The notes under the pieces: generated by a model
Told to the model about the DNA's origin: nothing
The model's input: the letters and a program-made list of their open reading frames with translations, nothing else
Databases searched by the model: none
Made by a program: the position numbers and the translations under genes
Assembly: GCF_003025615.1 (NCBI RefSeq)
Contig: NZ_PYMJ01000038.1
Span: 1-52,136 of the forward strand
Origin: Photobacterium frigidiphilum
GTDB taxonomy: Bacteria > Pseudomonadota > Gammaproteobacteria > Enterobacterales > Vibrionaceae
DNA: 52,136 bases
Direction: 5' to 3'
Part shown: positions 1 through 8,541 of the stretch, piece after piece
Layout: each line of letters opens with the position of its first letter
Numbering within the stretch: position 1 is the first letter of the stretch

Positions 1-69
1 TAGCTCAGCTGGTAGAGCGCAACCTTGCCAAGGTTGAGGTCACGAGTTCGAGCCTCGTGTGTCGCTCCA
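1..69 (+). tRNA. tRNA-Gly (GCC), 5' truncated by the window edge
   Basis: Anticodon loop context CTTGCCAAG gives anticodon GCC (glycine). The D arm, anticodon arm, T arm (GTTCGAGCC) and 3' CCA are all present. Compared with the complete copy at 249-324, only the first seven bases of the acceptor stem are missing, because the window starts inside the gene. The CCA is encoded in the DNA. Confidence 0.95.
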
Positions 70-140
70 AATTGATTTCATAGCGATAAGCTGTGAAATG
101 ATAGTTGTTACCGTACTTTAACGGTGAGATATAAATCGGA

Positions 141-217
<77 letters not shown>

Positions 218-248
218 ATTTACTTGTTGAGAGACAAGGACCAGAGAT

Positions 249-324
249 GCGACACTAGCTCAGCTGGTAGAGCGCAACCTTGCCAAGGTTGAGGTCACGA
301 GTTCGAGCCTCGTGTGTCGCTCCA
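249..324 (+). tRNA. tRNA-Gly (GCC), complete copy 2
   Basis: A 76-nt tRNA with anticodon GCC. The acceptor stem GCGACAC pairs with GTGTCGC, and CCA is encoded. It matches the truncated copy at 1-69 across the shared stretch and follows the first tRNA-fMet by 31 nt. Confidence 0.97.
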
Positions 325-395
325 AATTGATTTCATAGCGATAAGCTGTGAGATGATAGTTGTTACCGTACTTTAACGGTGAGATATAAATCGGA

Positions 396-472
<77 letters not shown>

Positions 473-719
473 ATTTACTTGTTGAGAGACAAGACATGTA
501 ATACTTACATAGTGAGTTATGCATACCTACTACTGGGAAGTAGTAGCACAATGTAGCATTCCTGGATTTATCGATTACCGACAATCTAGTGTGTTGCCTC
601 AAAGCGCTTTTAAACATTGGTTTAAAAGACCATAGGAAGCAATCAGCTTCAATACATCATCTTAGTTTCTATATCAGCACAGCCTCTATGAGGTTGGTTT
701 TTTTATCTGATAAAAAGTA
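473..719 (+). other. hairpin-rich 3' tail of the tRNA array
   Basis: No gene is seen between the last tRNA and its terminator. The tail holds three successive inverted repeats: a perfect 8-bp stem at 527-534/539-546 with a GGGA loop; a perfect 9-bp stem at 607-615/620-628 with an ATTG loop; and a 5-bp stem at 636-640/646-650. None is followed by a T-run, so they are not obvious terminators. They may be RNase processing or 3'-end protection structures, or part of a stable 3' external transcribed spacer. That role is inference. Confidence 0.6.
680..704 (+). terminator. Rho-independent terminator of the tRNA array
   Basis: A 7-bp stem, CAGCCTC/GAGGTTG with one G:T pair and a TAT loop, is followed by seven T residues at 698-704. 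It is the first terminator-like structure after the last tRNA. Confidence 0.7.
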
Positions 720-832
720 AAAATAAGATGCGCTGTAGTCACCAATCCTGTGAAGCATTGGTATCAAAATACGGTATAAGCCTTTCATAGCATCGCTATA
801 CTACAGAGCTTGCAATACGTATCTGCTCTCAT

Positions 833-1252
833 TTATCCAGACAATAAAGCAGTATGAAAACCTATGTTTTCAGGCTTTATACCCTTGTTGTTAAGTGAAA
901 AGTAGCGCTTAATTCACAGAGTTATCCACAAAAAATAGTCTGTGGATAAGTCAGTTGATTACATGTGCTGATACGGTGTGAATAACTCTATATCTCTCCT
1001 TGATTTCCTCTTTTTTTAATTATCCACAAAATGATTATTAACAGGCTAACGTACTGTTTTATATGGCTGCGTTGTCATTTTTATTATACTTATATACAGC
1101 TTGATCAGTATGCTTCTTTATGGGGTTAATAGACTGAATTTTTTATCCACCACCTGTGTTTAATGTTTTAGATGCAGGTAGGAAAGAGAAGTGTTGAAAA
1201 TGTTTTCCACATTCACTAAGAATGTAGGCTACCTCTCATTTTGTGTGTATAA
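833..1252. promoter_or_regulatory. datA: DnaA-box cluster, candidate datA-type locus
   Basis: Five exact matches to TTATNCACA lie in a gene-free AT-rich gap: 922-930 (+), 941-949 (-), 977-985 (-, TTATTCACA), 1020-1028 (+) and 1244-1252 (-, TTATACACA). One-mismatch boxes lie at 833-841, 1143-1151, 1155-1163 and 1203-1211. Three of the five exact boxes are the high-affinity form TTATCCACA. In E. coli, datA (which sequesters DnaA and stimulates DnaA-ATP hydrolysis) lies between the glyVXY tRNA genes and queG, which is the same neighbourhood. A TTGATT element at 955-960 resembles half of an IHF site, but its spacing to the upstream TAA is one base too long, so I do not claim IHF. Box matches are seen; datA identity rests on synteny. 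Confidence 0.72.
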
Positions 1253-1295
1253 CTTCAGTGGATTACAGTATGCGGACTCGTGATTTTGAGTGTTG

Positions 1296-2429
1296 TTAAG
1301 CGTCCCGTGGAAGACCTTTCTCGACAATGCGAACTAATCTTTTCGTGTTTGATGGTAGTACATCAATCGCATTCTTGGCGTATTTGTTATGTTGCTTTTT
1401 GATTGCCCACTGAATATGTATATCGAGTATCTCATTGAGGGCTAATCGACTGTTTAACGCTTCAAGAATGTCTTCGTTATAAGGTGCGTTACCCATTGCT
1501 ATCGCGATGTTTCGTAGCCATTGGATATGACCGATACGACGAATAGCTGAGCCTTCAGTATTCTTTAGGAATGTCGCTTCATCCCATAAAAATAGCGTTG
1601 TTAAGTCTTGCTGATACAAGTTGTCTCGGCAGTGATAATCCGTTTCTTGCGTGATTTCACCGTTGCGGCTAAATGGACAGACTAACTGACAATCATCACA
1701 ACCGTATATACGGTTTCCTATCTTCTCTCGTAATTCCTCTGGTATTACACCATCAAATTCAATCGTTAAATAAGAAATACAGCGTCGTGCATCGACAATA
1801 CCTTCTTCAACAATGGCACCAGTTGGGCAGCTTGTTATGCAGGCAACACATTTTCCACATTGATTCTCTTGAGGTGTATCAACGGGAAGTGGCAGATCAA
1901 TTAGCAACTCGCCAAGAAAGAACCAAGAGCCACTATCACTATTTAGAATCAATGAATGTTTCCCCGTCCAGCCTAGTCCTGCTTTTTCAGCTAATGGGCG
2001 CTCTAGAATTGGCGCAGAGTCAACAAACGGACGGTATCCAAATTGGCCAACTTCTTTTTCAATTCGTTGACCAAGTTGTTTAAGGCGATTACGGATAAGC
2101 TTGTGATAATCGCGTCCTAGAGAGTAACGACTAATGTAAGCTTTGAGCGGTTGCTTGAGTGTTTGAGCAAATCCAGCCTCTGGAGGCAGGTAATTCATTC
2201 TTACACTGATCACGCGAACGGTATTCGGCAGCAATTCAGCTGGGCGAGCACGCATCATTCCGTGGCGTGCCATCCAATCCATTTCTCCATGGTATCCTGC
2301 ATCTAACCAGCGTTGTAACTGGGCTTCATGCTTTTGCAGATCCACATCGCAGATCCCGACTTCTTGGAATCCTAGCTCTTTTCCCCATTGCTTTATTTGC
2401 TGGGTGAGTGCGGTGTAATCGATGCTCAT
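1296..2429 (-). CDS. queG: epoxyqueuosine reductase QueG
   Basis: Last step of queuosine synthesis: cobalamin- and iron-sulfur-dependent reduction of epoxyqueuosine to queuosine at position 34 of GUN-anticodon tRNAs. Two ferredoxin-like cysteine clusters are visible: CGKCVACITSCPTGA and, later, CDDCQLVCPF, as expected for two 4Fe-4S centres. I start it at the ATG at 2429 (MSIDYTALTQQ), giving 377 residues, the usual family length. The frame stays open a further 35 codons upstream, but that stretch looks like untranslated DNA. It is transcribed away from nnr and toward the DnaA-box cluster, as in E. coli. No clear terminator follows it. Confidence 0.95.
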   Translation of the reverse strand: MSIDYTALTQQIKQWGKELGFQEVGICDVDLQKHEAQLQRWLDAGYHGEMDWMARHGMMRARPAELLPNTVRVISVRMNYLPPEAGFAQTLKQPLKAYISRYSLGRDYHKLIRNRLKQLGQRIEKEVGQFGYRPFVDSAPILERPLAEKAGLGWTGKHSLILNSDSGSWFFLGELLIDLPLPVDTPQENQCGKCVACITSCPTGAIVEEGIVDARRCISYLTIEFDGVIPEELREKIGNRIYGCDDCQLVCPFSRNGEITQETDYHCRDNLYQQDLTTLFLWDEATFLKNTEGSAIRRIGHIQWLRNIAIAMGNAPYNEDILEALNSRLALNEILDIHIQWAIKKQHNKYAKNAIDVLPSNTKRLVRIVEKGLPRDA

Positions 2430-2698
2430 GATAGTTAGAGAATAGCCGTAAATTATGGGGTGCGAAGTGTACCACATAACATTAAGACCAGAAGGGCTAG
2501 AACTGAAGAAATAGTTATTCAATTGATGTGGCATATATTCAAGGTTTTGACTGTTTTTCTCGTGTAATGCTGAGTTTTTTTTATACTTACTTATTAACTT
2601 GAAAGCCTTTGTGGTTTGAGTGTGTTTTTATTCAATTAATATGTGCCATCGTTATGGTGAAGCATTTATATACTTGGCGATAGATTAGAAGGCAGGTA

Positions 2699-4189
2699 AT
2701 GATGATTGCGCAGTTACCGACAAAACTATACCGAGCGGAACAAGTTCGTCACGGCGAAAAAGCCGTGGCAAAAATATTACACATTAATATGTACGAACTC
2801 ATGGATCGTGCTGGTCAGGCGGTATTCATTACCTTAAAGAAATGTTTTCCAGCCGCGCGTTCGATAACGGTTTGCTGCGGAGGCGGAAACAATGGTGGAG
2901 ATGGTTATATTGTTGCCCGTTTAGCACATCAAGCAGGCTTAGACGTTCAACTGTTACAACTTGATGTAGCCAAAGCACTGACGGGGGATGCCGCTAGAGC
3001 GCGAGATGCGTGGTTAGCTGCTGGCGGTAAAATTGAGGCGCTTTCTGATACAGCCACATTGACTTCAACTGATGTCATCATTGATGCTTTATTAGGCACT
3101 GGGCTAAGCGGAGCGGTACGAACGAATATCGCTCGTTATATCTCTATGATGAATCAAGCCAGTAAACCGATTATTGCCGTTGATGTTCCTTCAGGGCTTT
3201 GCGCTAATACTGGTGCGATGCTTGGCATTGCGATTAATGCGACGTTAACCGTGACTTTTATTGGTATAAAACAAGGGTTGTGTACTGGTCAAGCTGGCCA
3301 TCACTGTGGTGAGTTATTGTATGCCGATCTTGAAGTGGAGAGTACTTTCTCAGCTGTTGTAAAACCAAGCGCATTTCGTGTAGAGCACAACTATGTTAAG
3401 CAGTGTTTACCTGTACGGCATCGTTCGGCGCATAAAGGGTCTTATGGTCGTGTATTGTGTATTGGTGGCGATCTTGGCATGGCGGGAGCTATTCGTTTAG
3501 CTGCTGAGGCATGTGCTAGAACAGGGGCTGGGCTGTCGGCGGTTATCACGCAACCTGACAATATTTTGTCAATCGTAACCGCAAGACCTGAGATAATGGT
3601 ACAAGGTTGGTCTGAAAAAGTTCAAGAGAGCATTTCCAGAGTTGAATGGGCTGATGTCGTCGTGTTGGGACCAGGGCTCGGGACGAGTAATTGGAGTAAA
3701 GCTTTATTCCATATTGTACGAACAACAGAAAAAAAGACGGTATTTGATGCAGATGGATTGAACTTATTAGCACAATCACCTGACTATAAAAAGAACCGTA
3801 TAATAACGCCTCACCCAGGCGAAGCCGCACGTTTATTAAATATGACGATTTATGACATTGAACGTGACCGTTTTTCTGCTGTGCGAAAGTTGCAACAAAA
3901 GTACGGTGGTGTGGCGGTATTAAAAGGAGCGGGAACCCTTATTTTTGATGGGCAGCAACTTTGGGTTTGTACTGCTGGTAACCCAGGAATGGCTACTGGT
4001 GGCATGGGCGATGTACTATCAGGTATTATTGGCGCGTTATTAGGGCAGGGGTTATCCTTAGCGGATGCAGCCTGTGTGGGCGTATGGATCCACAGTAAAT
4101 CGGCTGATTTATGCGCTCAGAAGGGAGAGCGTGGTATGCTGGCAAGTGATCTATTTCCGTATATTCGACAATTAATAAACCCAAGATAA
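2699..4189 (+). CDS. nnr: bifunctional NAD(P)H-hydrate epimerase / ADP-dependent dehydratase
   Basis: Repairs hydrated NADH and NADPH. The N-terminal YjeF_N epimerase half (about residues 1-215) shows GGGNNGGDGYIVAR and DVPSGL. The C-terminal ribokinase-like dehydratase half (about 225-495) shows GGDLGMAGAI and the nucleotide-site motif GNPGMATGGMGDVLSG. At 496 residues it is close to the E. coli fusion (about 515). Two adjacent ATGs (2699, 2702) follow a weak AGG, and either could be used. It heads the nnr-tsaE-amiB-mutL-miaA run, with 8 nt to tsaE, and is divergent from queG. Confidence 0.95.
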   Translation: MMIAQLPTKLYRAEQVRHGEKAVAKILHINMYELMDRAGQAVFITLKKCFPAARSITVCCGGGNNGGDGYIVARLAHQAGLDVQLLQLDVAKALTGDAARARDAWLAAGGKIEALSDTATLTSTDVIIDALLGTGLSGAVRTNIARYISMMNQASKPIIAVDVPSGLCANTGAMLGIAINATLTVTFIGIKQGLCTGQAGHHCGELLYADLEVESTFSAVVKPSAFRVEHNYVKQCLPVRHRSAHKGSYGRVLCIGGDLGMAGAIRLAAEACARTGAGLSAVITQPDNILSIVTARPEIMVQGWSEKVQESISRVEWADVVVLGPGLGTSNWSKALFHIVRTTEKKTVFDADGLNLLAQSPDYKKNRIITPHPGEAARLLNMTIYDIERDRFSAVRKLQQKYGGVAVLKGAGTLIFDGQQLWVCTAGNPGMATGGMGDVLSGIIGALLGQGLSLADAACVGVWIHSKSADLCAQKGERGMLASDLFPYIRQLINPR

Positions 4190-4197
4190 AGATAATA

Positions 4198-4662
4198 ATG
4201 CAAAAATTTGAAACCTTTCTTGCTGATGAGCAGGCAACAGTAGATTTAGGCCTTTGCCTTGCTAAGGCATGTGAACGCCAGACAACGATTTATCTTCATG
4301 GTGATCTTGGCGCAGGTAAAACAACGTTTAGTCGTGGTTTTATTCGTGCTTTAGGGCATAAGGGGAATGTTAAAAGCCCTACTTATACTTTGGTTGAACC
4401 GTATGAGTTACCGCCTTGGCAAGTGTATCATTTCGATTTATATCGCCTTGCAGATCCTGAAGAATTAGAATTTATGGGGATCCGAGATTATTTTACAAAT
4501 GATGCAATTTGTTTAGTGGAATGGCCTGAAAAAGGGCAAGGCTTTTTACCTGAGCCAGACCTTGACTTGGAATTACGTTATCAAGGTGAACAGCGGCAAG
4601 TAACGATTACAGCCAATAATGAATATGGCTGCATATTGATTAAGCGTTTGGAGATGTGTTGA
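4198..4662 (+). CDS. tsaE: tRNA threonylcarbamoyladenosine synthesis ATPase TsaE
   Basis: P-loop ATPase that works with TsaB and TsaD to make t6A37 in ANN-decoding tRNAs. The Walker A motif GDLGAGKTT is at residues 35-43, followed by the family motif SPTYTLVEPY. At 154 residues the length matches E. coli (153). The gene fills the space between nnr and amiB, with 8 nt before and 4 nt after, so it is almost certainly cotranscribed and translationally linked. Confidence 0.95.
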   Translation: MQKFETFLADEQATVDLGLCLAKACERQTTIYLHGDLGAGKTTFSRGFIRALGHKGNVKSPTYTLVEPYELPPWQVYHFDLYRLADPEELEFMGIRDYFTNDAICLVEWPEKGQGFLPEPDLDLELRYQGEQRQVTITANNEYGCILIKRLEMC

Positions 4663-4666
4663 TAGG

Positions 4667-6385
4667 ATGTCTGTTCGGACTTGTATAACGATTTGGGTAT
4701 TAGGCATGATGGGGCTATTTAGCTCCATCGTTGCAGCTAATGAGTTGAAAGGTATTCGTGTTTGGCCTGCGCCAGATGAAACACGTGTTGTGCTTGATAT
4801 GAAAAGTGAGGCGACATATTCCTATTTTACACTGACTAAACCTAACCGTTTAGTTGTTGATTTAAAAGCAACATCATTAAAAACTAAACTACCTGTTATC
4901 GTAAGTAACAGTGCTGTATTGACGAAAATTCGTAGCAGCGGTGCACCTGATAAGGGATCTTTTCGCCTTGTTTTTGAAATAAAAACGGGCATGACACCTA
5001 AGCTATTCACATTAGCGCCGACGCCTGATGGCCATTATGGTCATCGCTTAGTACTTGATTTACCGCATGGTAAGGCGGTCTCTGTAGTCCAGAAAAAGAA
5101 GCCTTCAGGCAAAGTAACTACTAACCAACAGGCACAATTACCTTCAGGGCGTGATGATATCATTATCGCGATTGATCCTGGCCATGGCGGTGAAGATCCG
5201 GGTTCTATCGGACCAACCAGAAAATACGAAAAGAATGTAACATTAGCTGTTTCTAAAAAAGTGGCAGCCAAAATTAATGCGACATCAGGTATGAAAGCTG
5301 TAATGACACGTAGCAGCGATTACTTTGTGAATTTGAATAAGCGTTCTGAAATTGCACGTAAAAATAAATCACATTTATTAGTTTCAATACATGCTGACGG
5401 CTTTACTAAGCCCCAGCCTCGCGGGGCATCCGTTTGGGTACTTAACACTCGACGTGCAAATAGCGAGATAGGGCGTTGGCTAGAACAGCAAGAGAAGCAA
5501 TCTGAATTGCTGGGTGGTGGTGATGTACTGTCTGGTGATAATGATGATCAGTACCTCAGTATGGCGGTGCTTGATTTGCAGTTCGGCAACTCGACCAAAG
5601 AAGGCTACGAAGTTGCTACCAATGTATTAAAGGAAATCAGTAAAGTAACGCGTTTGCATAAAAGCAAACCAGAACACGCAAGTTTAGCGGTGCTGAAGTC
5701 GCCAGATATTCCATCGTTGTTGGTTGAAACTGGGTTTATAACTAATCCAAGCGAAGAACGTTTATTAAATTCGTCATCGCACCAAAATAAGTTAGCCAAT
5801 GCTATTTATAAAGGTATCTTGGCGTATTTTGAAACCAACCCTCCGGAAGGTACGTTGTTTGCTTCTCGCAAAGGTGGAGTAAAGCATAAAGTGACGTCGG
5901 GGCAGTCATTAAGTGTGATTGCTAAGCGTTATGGAGTGTCGATATCGTCGATAAAGTCAGTGAATAACTTGAAGTCGAATAATTTACATATTGGGCAAGT
6001 TTTAGTTATTCCTGGTTCCGCGACAGCGAATGCTTCAAAATCATCTTCTGTATCAACGTCTTCTTCGTCAACAACGGTTAAGAAAGTGGTGATACATAAG
6101 GTACAGCGTGGTGACTACCTTGGTAAAATTGCCAGTAAATACAGCGTTACGATGAACAGTATTCGTCAGCTTAATAACCTAAAGTCTGACAATGTTATGG
6201 TCGGACAGAAGTTAAAAGTGGAAGTTGATGCACCAAAGTCGATGAGCCATAAAGTTAAGCGCGGTGAATTTCTGGGTAAAATTGCAACCAGTTATGGGGT
6301 CTCGGTAGATAGCATACGTAATGCTAATAAGCTAAAGTCTGATAAACTAGCAGTTGGTCAGACGTTAATTATACCAAGAAGTTAA
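4667..6385 (+). CDS. amiB: N-acetylmuramoyl-L-alanine amidase AmiB with three LysM repeats
   Basis: Periplasmic zinc amidase that splits septal peptidoglycan during daughter-cell separation. A signal peptide (about residues 1-24) is followed by an AMIN septal-targeting domain (about 27-133). The Amidase_3 domain starts at about 164, with likely zinc ligands H173, E188 and H242 and catalytic E354 in LLVETGF. Three LysM peptidoglycan-binding repeats follow at about 407-450, 477-518 and 528-572. A serine-rich linker separates the first from the second. At 572 residues it is longer than E. coli AmiB (about 445) because of the extra repeats. It starts 4 nt after tsaE and ends 2 nt before mutL. Confidence 0.95.
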   Translation: MSVRTCITIWVLGMMGLFSSIVAANELKGIRVWPAPDETRVVLDMKSEATYSYFTLTKPNRLVVDLKATSLKTKLPVIVSNSAVLTKIRSSGAPDKGSFRLVFEIKTGMTPKLFTLAPTPDGHYGHRLVLDLPHGKAVSVVQKKKPSGKVTTNQQAQLPSGRDDIIIAIDPGHGGEDPGSIGPTRKYEKNVTLAVSKKVAAKINATSGMKAVMTRSSDYFVNLNKRSEIARKNKSHLLVSIHADGFTKPQPRGASVWVLNTRRANSEIGRWLEQQEKQSELLGGGDVLSGDNDDQYLSMAVLDLQFGNSTKEGYEVATNVLKEISKVTRLHKSKPEHASLAVLKSPDIPSLLVETGFITNPSEERLLNSSSHQNKLANAIYKGILAYFETNPPEGTLFASRKGGVKHKVTSGQSLSVIAKRYGVSISSIKSVNNLKSNNLHIGQVLVIPGSATANASKSSSVSTSSSSTTVKKVVIHKVQRGDYLGKIASKYSVTMNSIRQLNNLKSDNVMVGQKLKVEVDAPKSMSHKVKRGEFLGKIATSYGVSVDSIRNANKLKSDKLAVGQTLIIPRS

Positions 6386-6387
6386 TT

Positions 6388-8541
6388 ATGCCGATTCAAA
6401 TTTTACCTGCTCGGCTGGCAAACCAGATCGCAGCAGGTGAAGTCGTAGAACGACCAGCCTCTGTGGTTAAAGAGCTGGTCGAAAATAGCCTAGATGCCGG
6501 TGCTACTCGTATTGATATTGATATTGATAGAGGTGGTAGCCGTACGATCCGTATTCGCGATAACGGTAAAGGTATTGCGAAGGATGAACTCGGGCTGGCA
6601 CTTAGTCGCCATGCAACGTCTAAAATATCCTCATTAGATGATTTAGAAGCCATTGTTAGCCTCGGTTTTCGTGGTGAAGCATTGGCCAGTATTAGTTCTG
6701 TCTCGCGTTTAACACTCACTTCACGCACTGCAACCCAAGAAGAAGCTTGGTCTGCATATGCTGAAGGGCGAGATATGGATGTGCAGTTAAAACCAGCAGC
6801 ACACCCAATAGGCACCACGATTGAAGTGCTTGACCTTTTTTTCAATACCCCTGCTCGTCGTAAATTCTTACGAACTGAAAAAACAGAATTTAATCACATT
6901 GATGAACTGCTAAAGCGTATTGCGCTTAGTCGCTTCGATGTGTCGATTACCTTGCGTCATAACGGCAAGACCATTCGTCAATATCGCGCTTCCCAAACGC
7001 AAATTCAAAAAGAGCGTCGTTTGGTATCAGCGTGTGGTCAAAGCTTTTTGCAACATGCATTAGCAGTGGAACTTGAGCATGGTGATTTAAAGCTATCAGG
7101 CTGGATTTGTACGCCGCAAGGTTCACGATCGCAAAATGATGTGCAGTATTGTTATGTGAATGGTCGAATGATGAAAGACAAACTGATTAATCATGCTATT
7201 CGTCAAGCCTACGAGGCCAACTTAGCCTCCGATCAATACTCAGCATATGTGCTCTTTATTGAAGTTGACCCTCATCAGGTGGATGTGAATGTACACCCAG
7301 CTAAACATGAAGTGCGTTTTCACCAAGCTCGGTTAGTGCATGATTTTATTTATCAGGGAATTCAAAGCGCTCTTCAGCAAGGGGCGATGGATGATCAGCA
7401 GAGTTATCATGCGCCACAGCGTGCAAGTGCCATAGCGGCACCTTATGCTGATACTGCCTCTGAATCGATAGAGAGTACTCACTCTCACCAAATAGCAGAA
7501 GCCGCGCCCGCATTGCAGGCAATTGCAGACACCCCAAACTACCCGAATAAAGCGCAGCCTGAAGAATGGCTGTCTTCTTCTGTGGCGAGTAAATCAGCAT
7601 CGAATACACAACATCAAGAACGAAATGATAAACGAGATCGCGATGATCGTGCAGTAGAACGTTCAGATTACACGAGTGGTAAGCGTGCTATCGATAGCCT
7701 TTTACCACAGAGTAATGGGAATAGCGGATCAGGGCGAAGTTCGCAATCGAGTTATGATGCTCCTCAACGACGTAACAATGTTGGATATCAACCAGAAAGC
7801 GCGCCTTCAAAGCAGGAAGTCGCTGCTTATCAACGACTCATTCAAACACCACCATCAATACCCTCACATGCTTCATCGGTAGGTGCGCCAACAAAAGCGA
7901 GTACAACGTTAACTGGTGAGAGTCGTTCCACTGCTGTCACTCGACAAAATGTGGTTGATACACACGTTGGGGTGGGGCTAGGTAAAGCACTGAGTATAGT
8001 GGCAGAGCGTTATTTATTGGTTAGTCGGCATGATGGTATTCATGTACTGTCACTCGATCATGCTCAACGCCTGCATCATAAAGGCCAGTTACGCTTAGCT
8101 GCGACGGAAGGATTGAAACCTCAGCCGTTATTGATCCCGCATTCAGTACCCGTTGAACCAGATTTGATAACCTGTGCCGAGCAACATGCATTGCTTTTAA
8201 AACAGTTAGGCATCAATTTAAAAGCTAAAGGTAAGTCTGGATTGATTATTTTGTCGGTTTGTTTGCCTTTAAGGCAGCAAAACTTACAACAGCTTATCCC
8301 AAATTTGTTAACCTACTTGTTATCTATCGCAGAAGATCCTGACGCACAGGGCTGGGATAAATTATGGGATTGGTTAGCAACACAGTGTGTGATGCCCGTT
8401 GATACGTTTAGTTTGTCTCAGGCGATCCAATTAGTAACCGAATTAGAACAACTGTGGGGAAGTGATATTGAACAACATAACCAATATTTACTTCGTCCCA
8501 TAGATGTTAGTAAAGCAATAGAAGCCTTTTTATATGAGTAA
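6388..8541 (+). CDS. mutL: DNA mismatch repair protein MutL
   Basis: GHKL-type ATPase that couples MutS mismatch recognition to downstream nicking and unwinding. N-terminal motifs are clear: VENSLDAGAT (31-40), DNGKGI (58-63) and GFRGEAL (93-99). A low-complexity linker rich in S, Q, A and N spans about residues 335-525. The C-terminal dimerisation domain covers about 530-717. It shows SLDHAQRLHH rather than the DQHAxxER metal-binding motif of MutL endonucleases, so this is the MutH-dependent, methyl-directed type. It starts 2 nt after amiB and overlaps miaA by 8 nt. Confidence 0.97.
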   Translation: MPIQILPARLANQIAAGEVVERPASVVKELVENSLDAGATRIDIDIDRGGSRTIRIRDNGKGIAKDELGLALSRHATSKISSLDDLEAIVSLGFRGEALASISSVSRLTLTSRTATQEEAWSAYAEGRDMDVQLKPAAHPIGTTIEVLDLFFNTPARRKFLRTEKTEFNHIDELLKRIALSRFDVSITLRHNGKTIRQYRASQTQIQKERRLVSACGQSFLQHALAVELEHGDLKLSGWICTPQGSRSQNDVQYCYVNGRMMKDKLINHAIRQAYEANLASDQYSAYVLFIEVDPHQVDVNVHPAKHEVRFHQARLVHDFIYQGIQSALQQGAMDDQQSYHAPQRASAIAAPYADTASESIESTHSHQIAEAAPALQAIADTPNYPNKAQPEEWLSSSVASKSASNTQHQERNDKRDRDDRAVERSDYTSGKRAIDSLLPQSNGNSGSGRSSQSSYDAPQRRNNVGYQPESAPSKQEVAAYQRLIQTPPSIPSHASSVGAPTKASTTLTGESRSTAVTRQNVVDTHVGVGLGKALSIVAERYLLVSRHDGIHVLSLDHAQRLHHKGQLRLAATEGLKPQPLLIPHSVPVEPDLITCAEQHALLLKQLGINLKAKGKSGLIILSVCLPLRQQNLQQLIPNLLTYLLSIAEDPDAQGWDKLWDWLATQCVMPVDTFSLSQAIQLVTELEQLWGSDIEQHNQYLLRPIDVSKAIEAFLYE

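Noticed and set aside
955..960. IHF site inside the DnaA-box cluster
   Set aside because: TTGATT is present but the upstream TAA is five bases away instead of four, so the consensus is not met.
833..1252. The DnaA-box cluster as a replication origin
   Set aside because: The Vibrionaceae chromosome 1 origin lies by gidA/mioC, and none of those genes or 13-mer unwinding repeats is seen. The tRNA-queG position fits datA instead.
1673..2083. 136-residue plus-strand frame
   Set aside because: Fully antisense to queG, which has clear motifs and length. No ribosome site or family resemblance.
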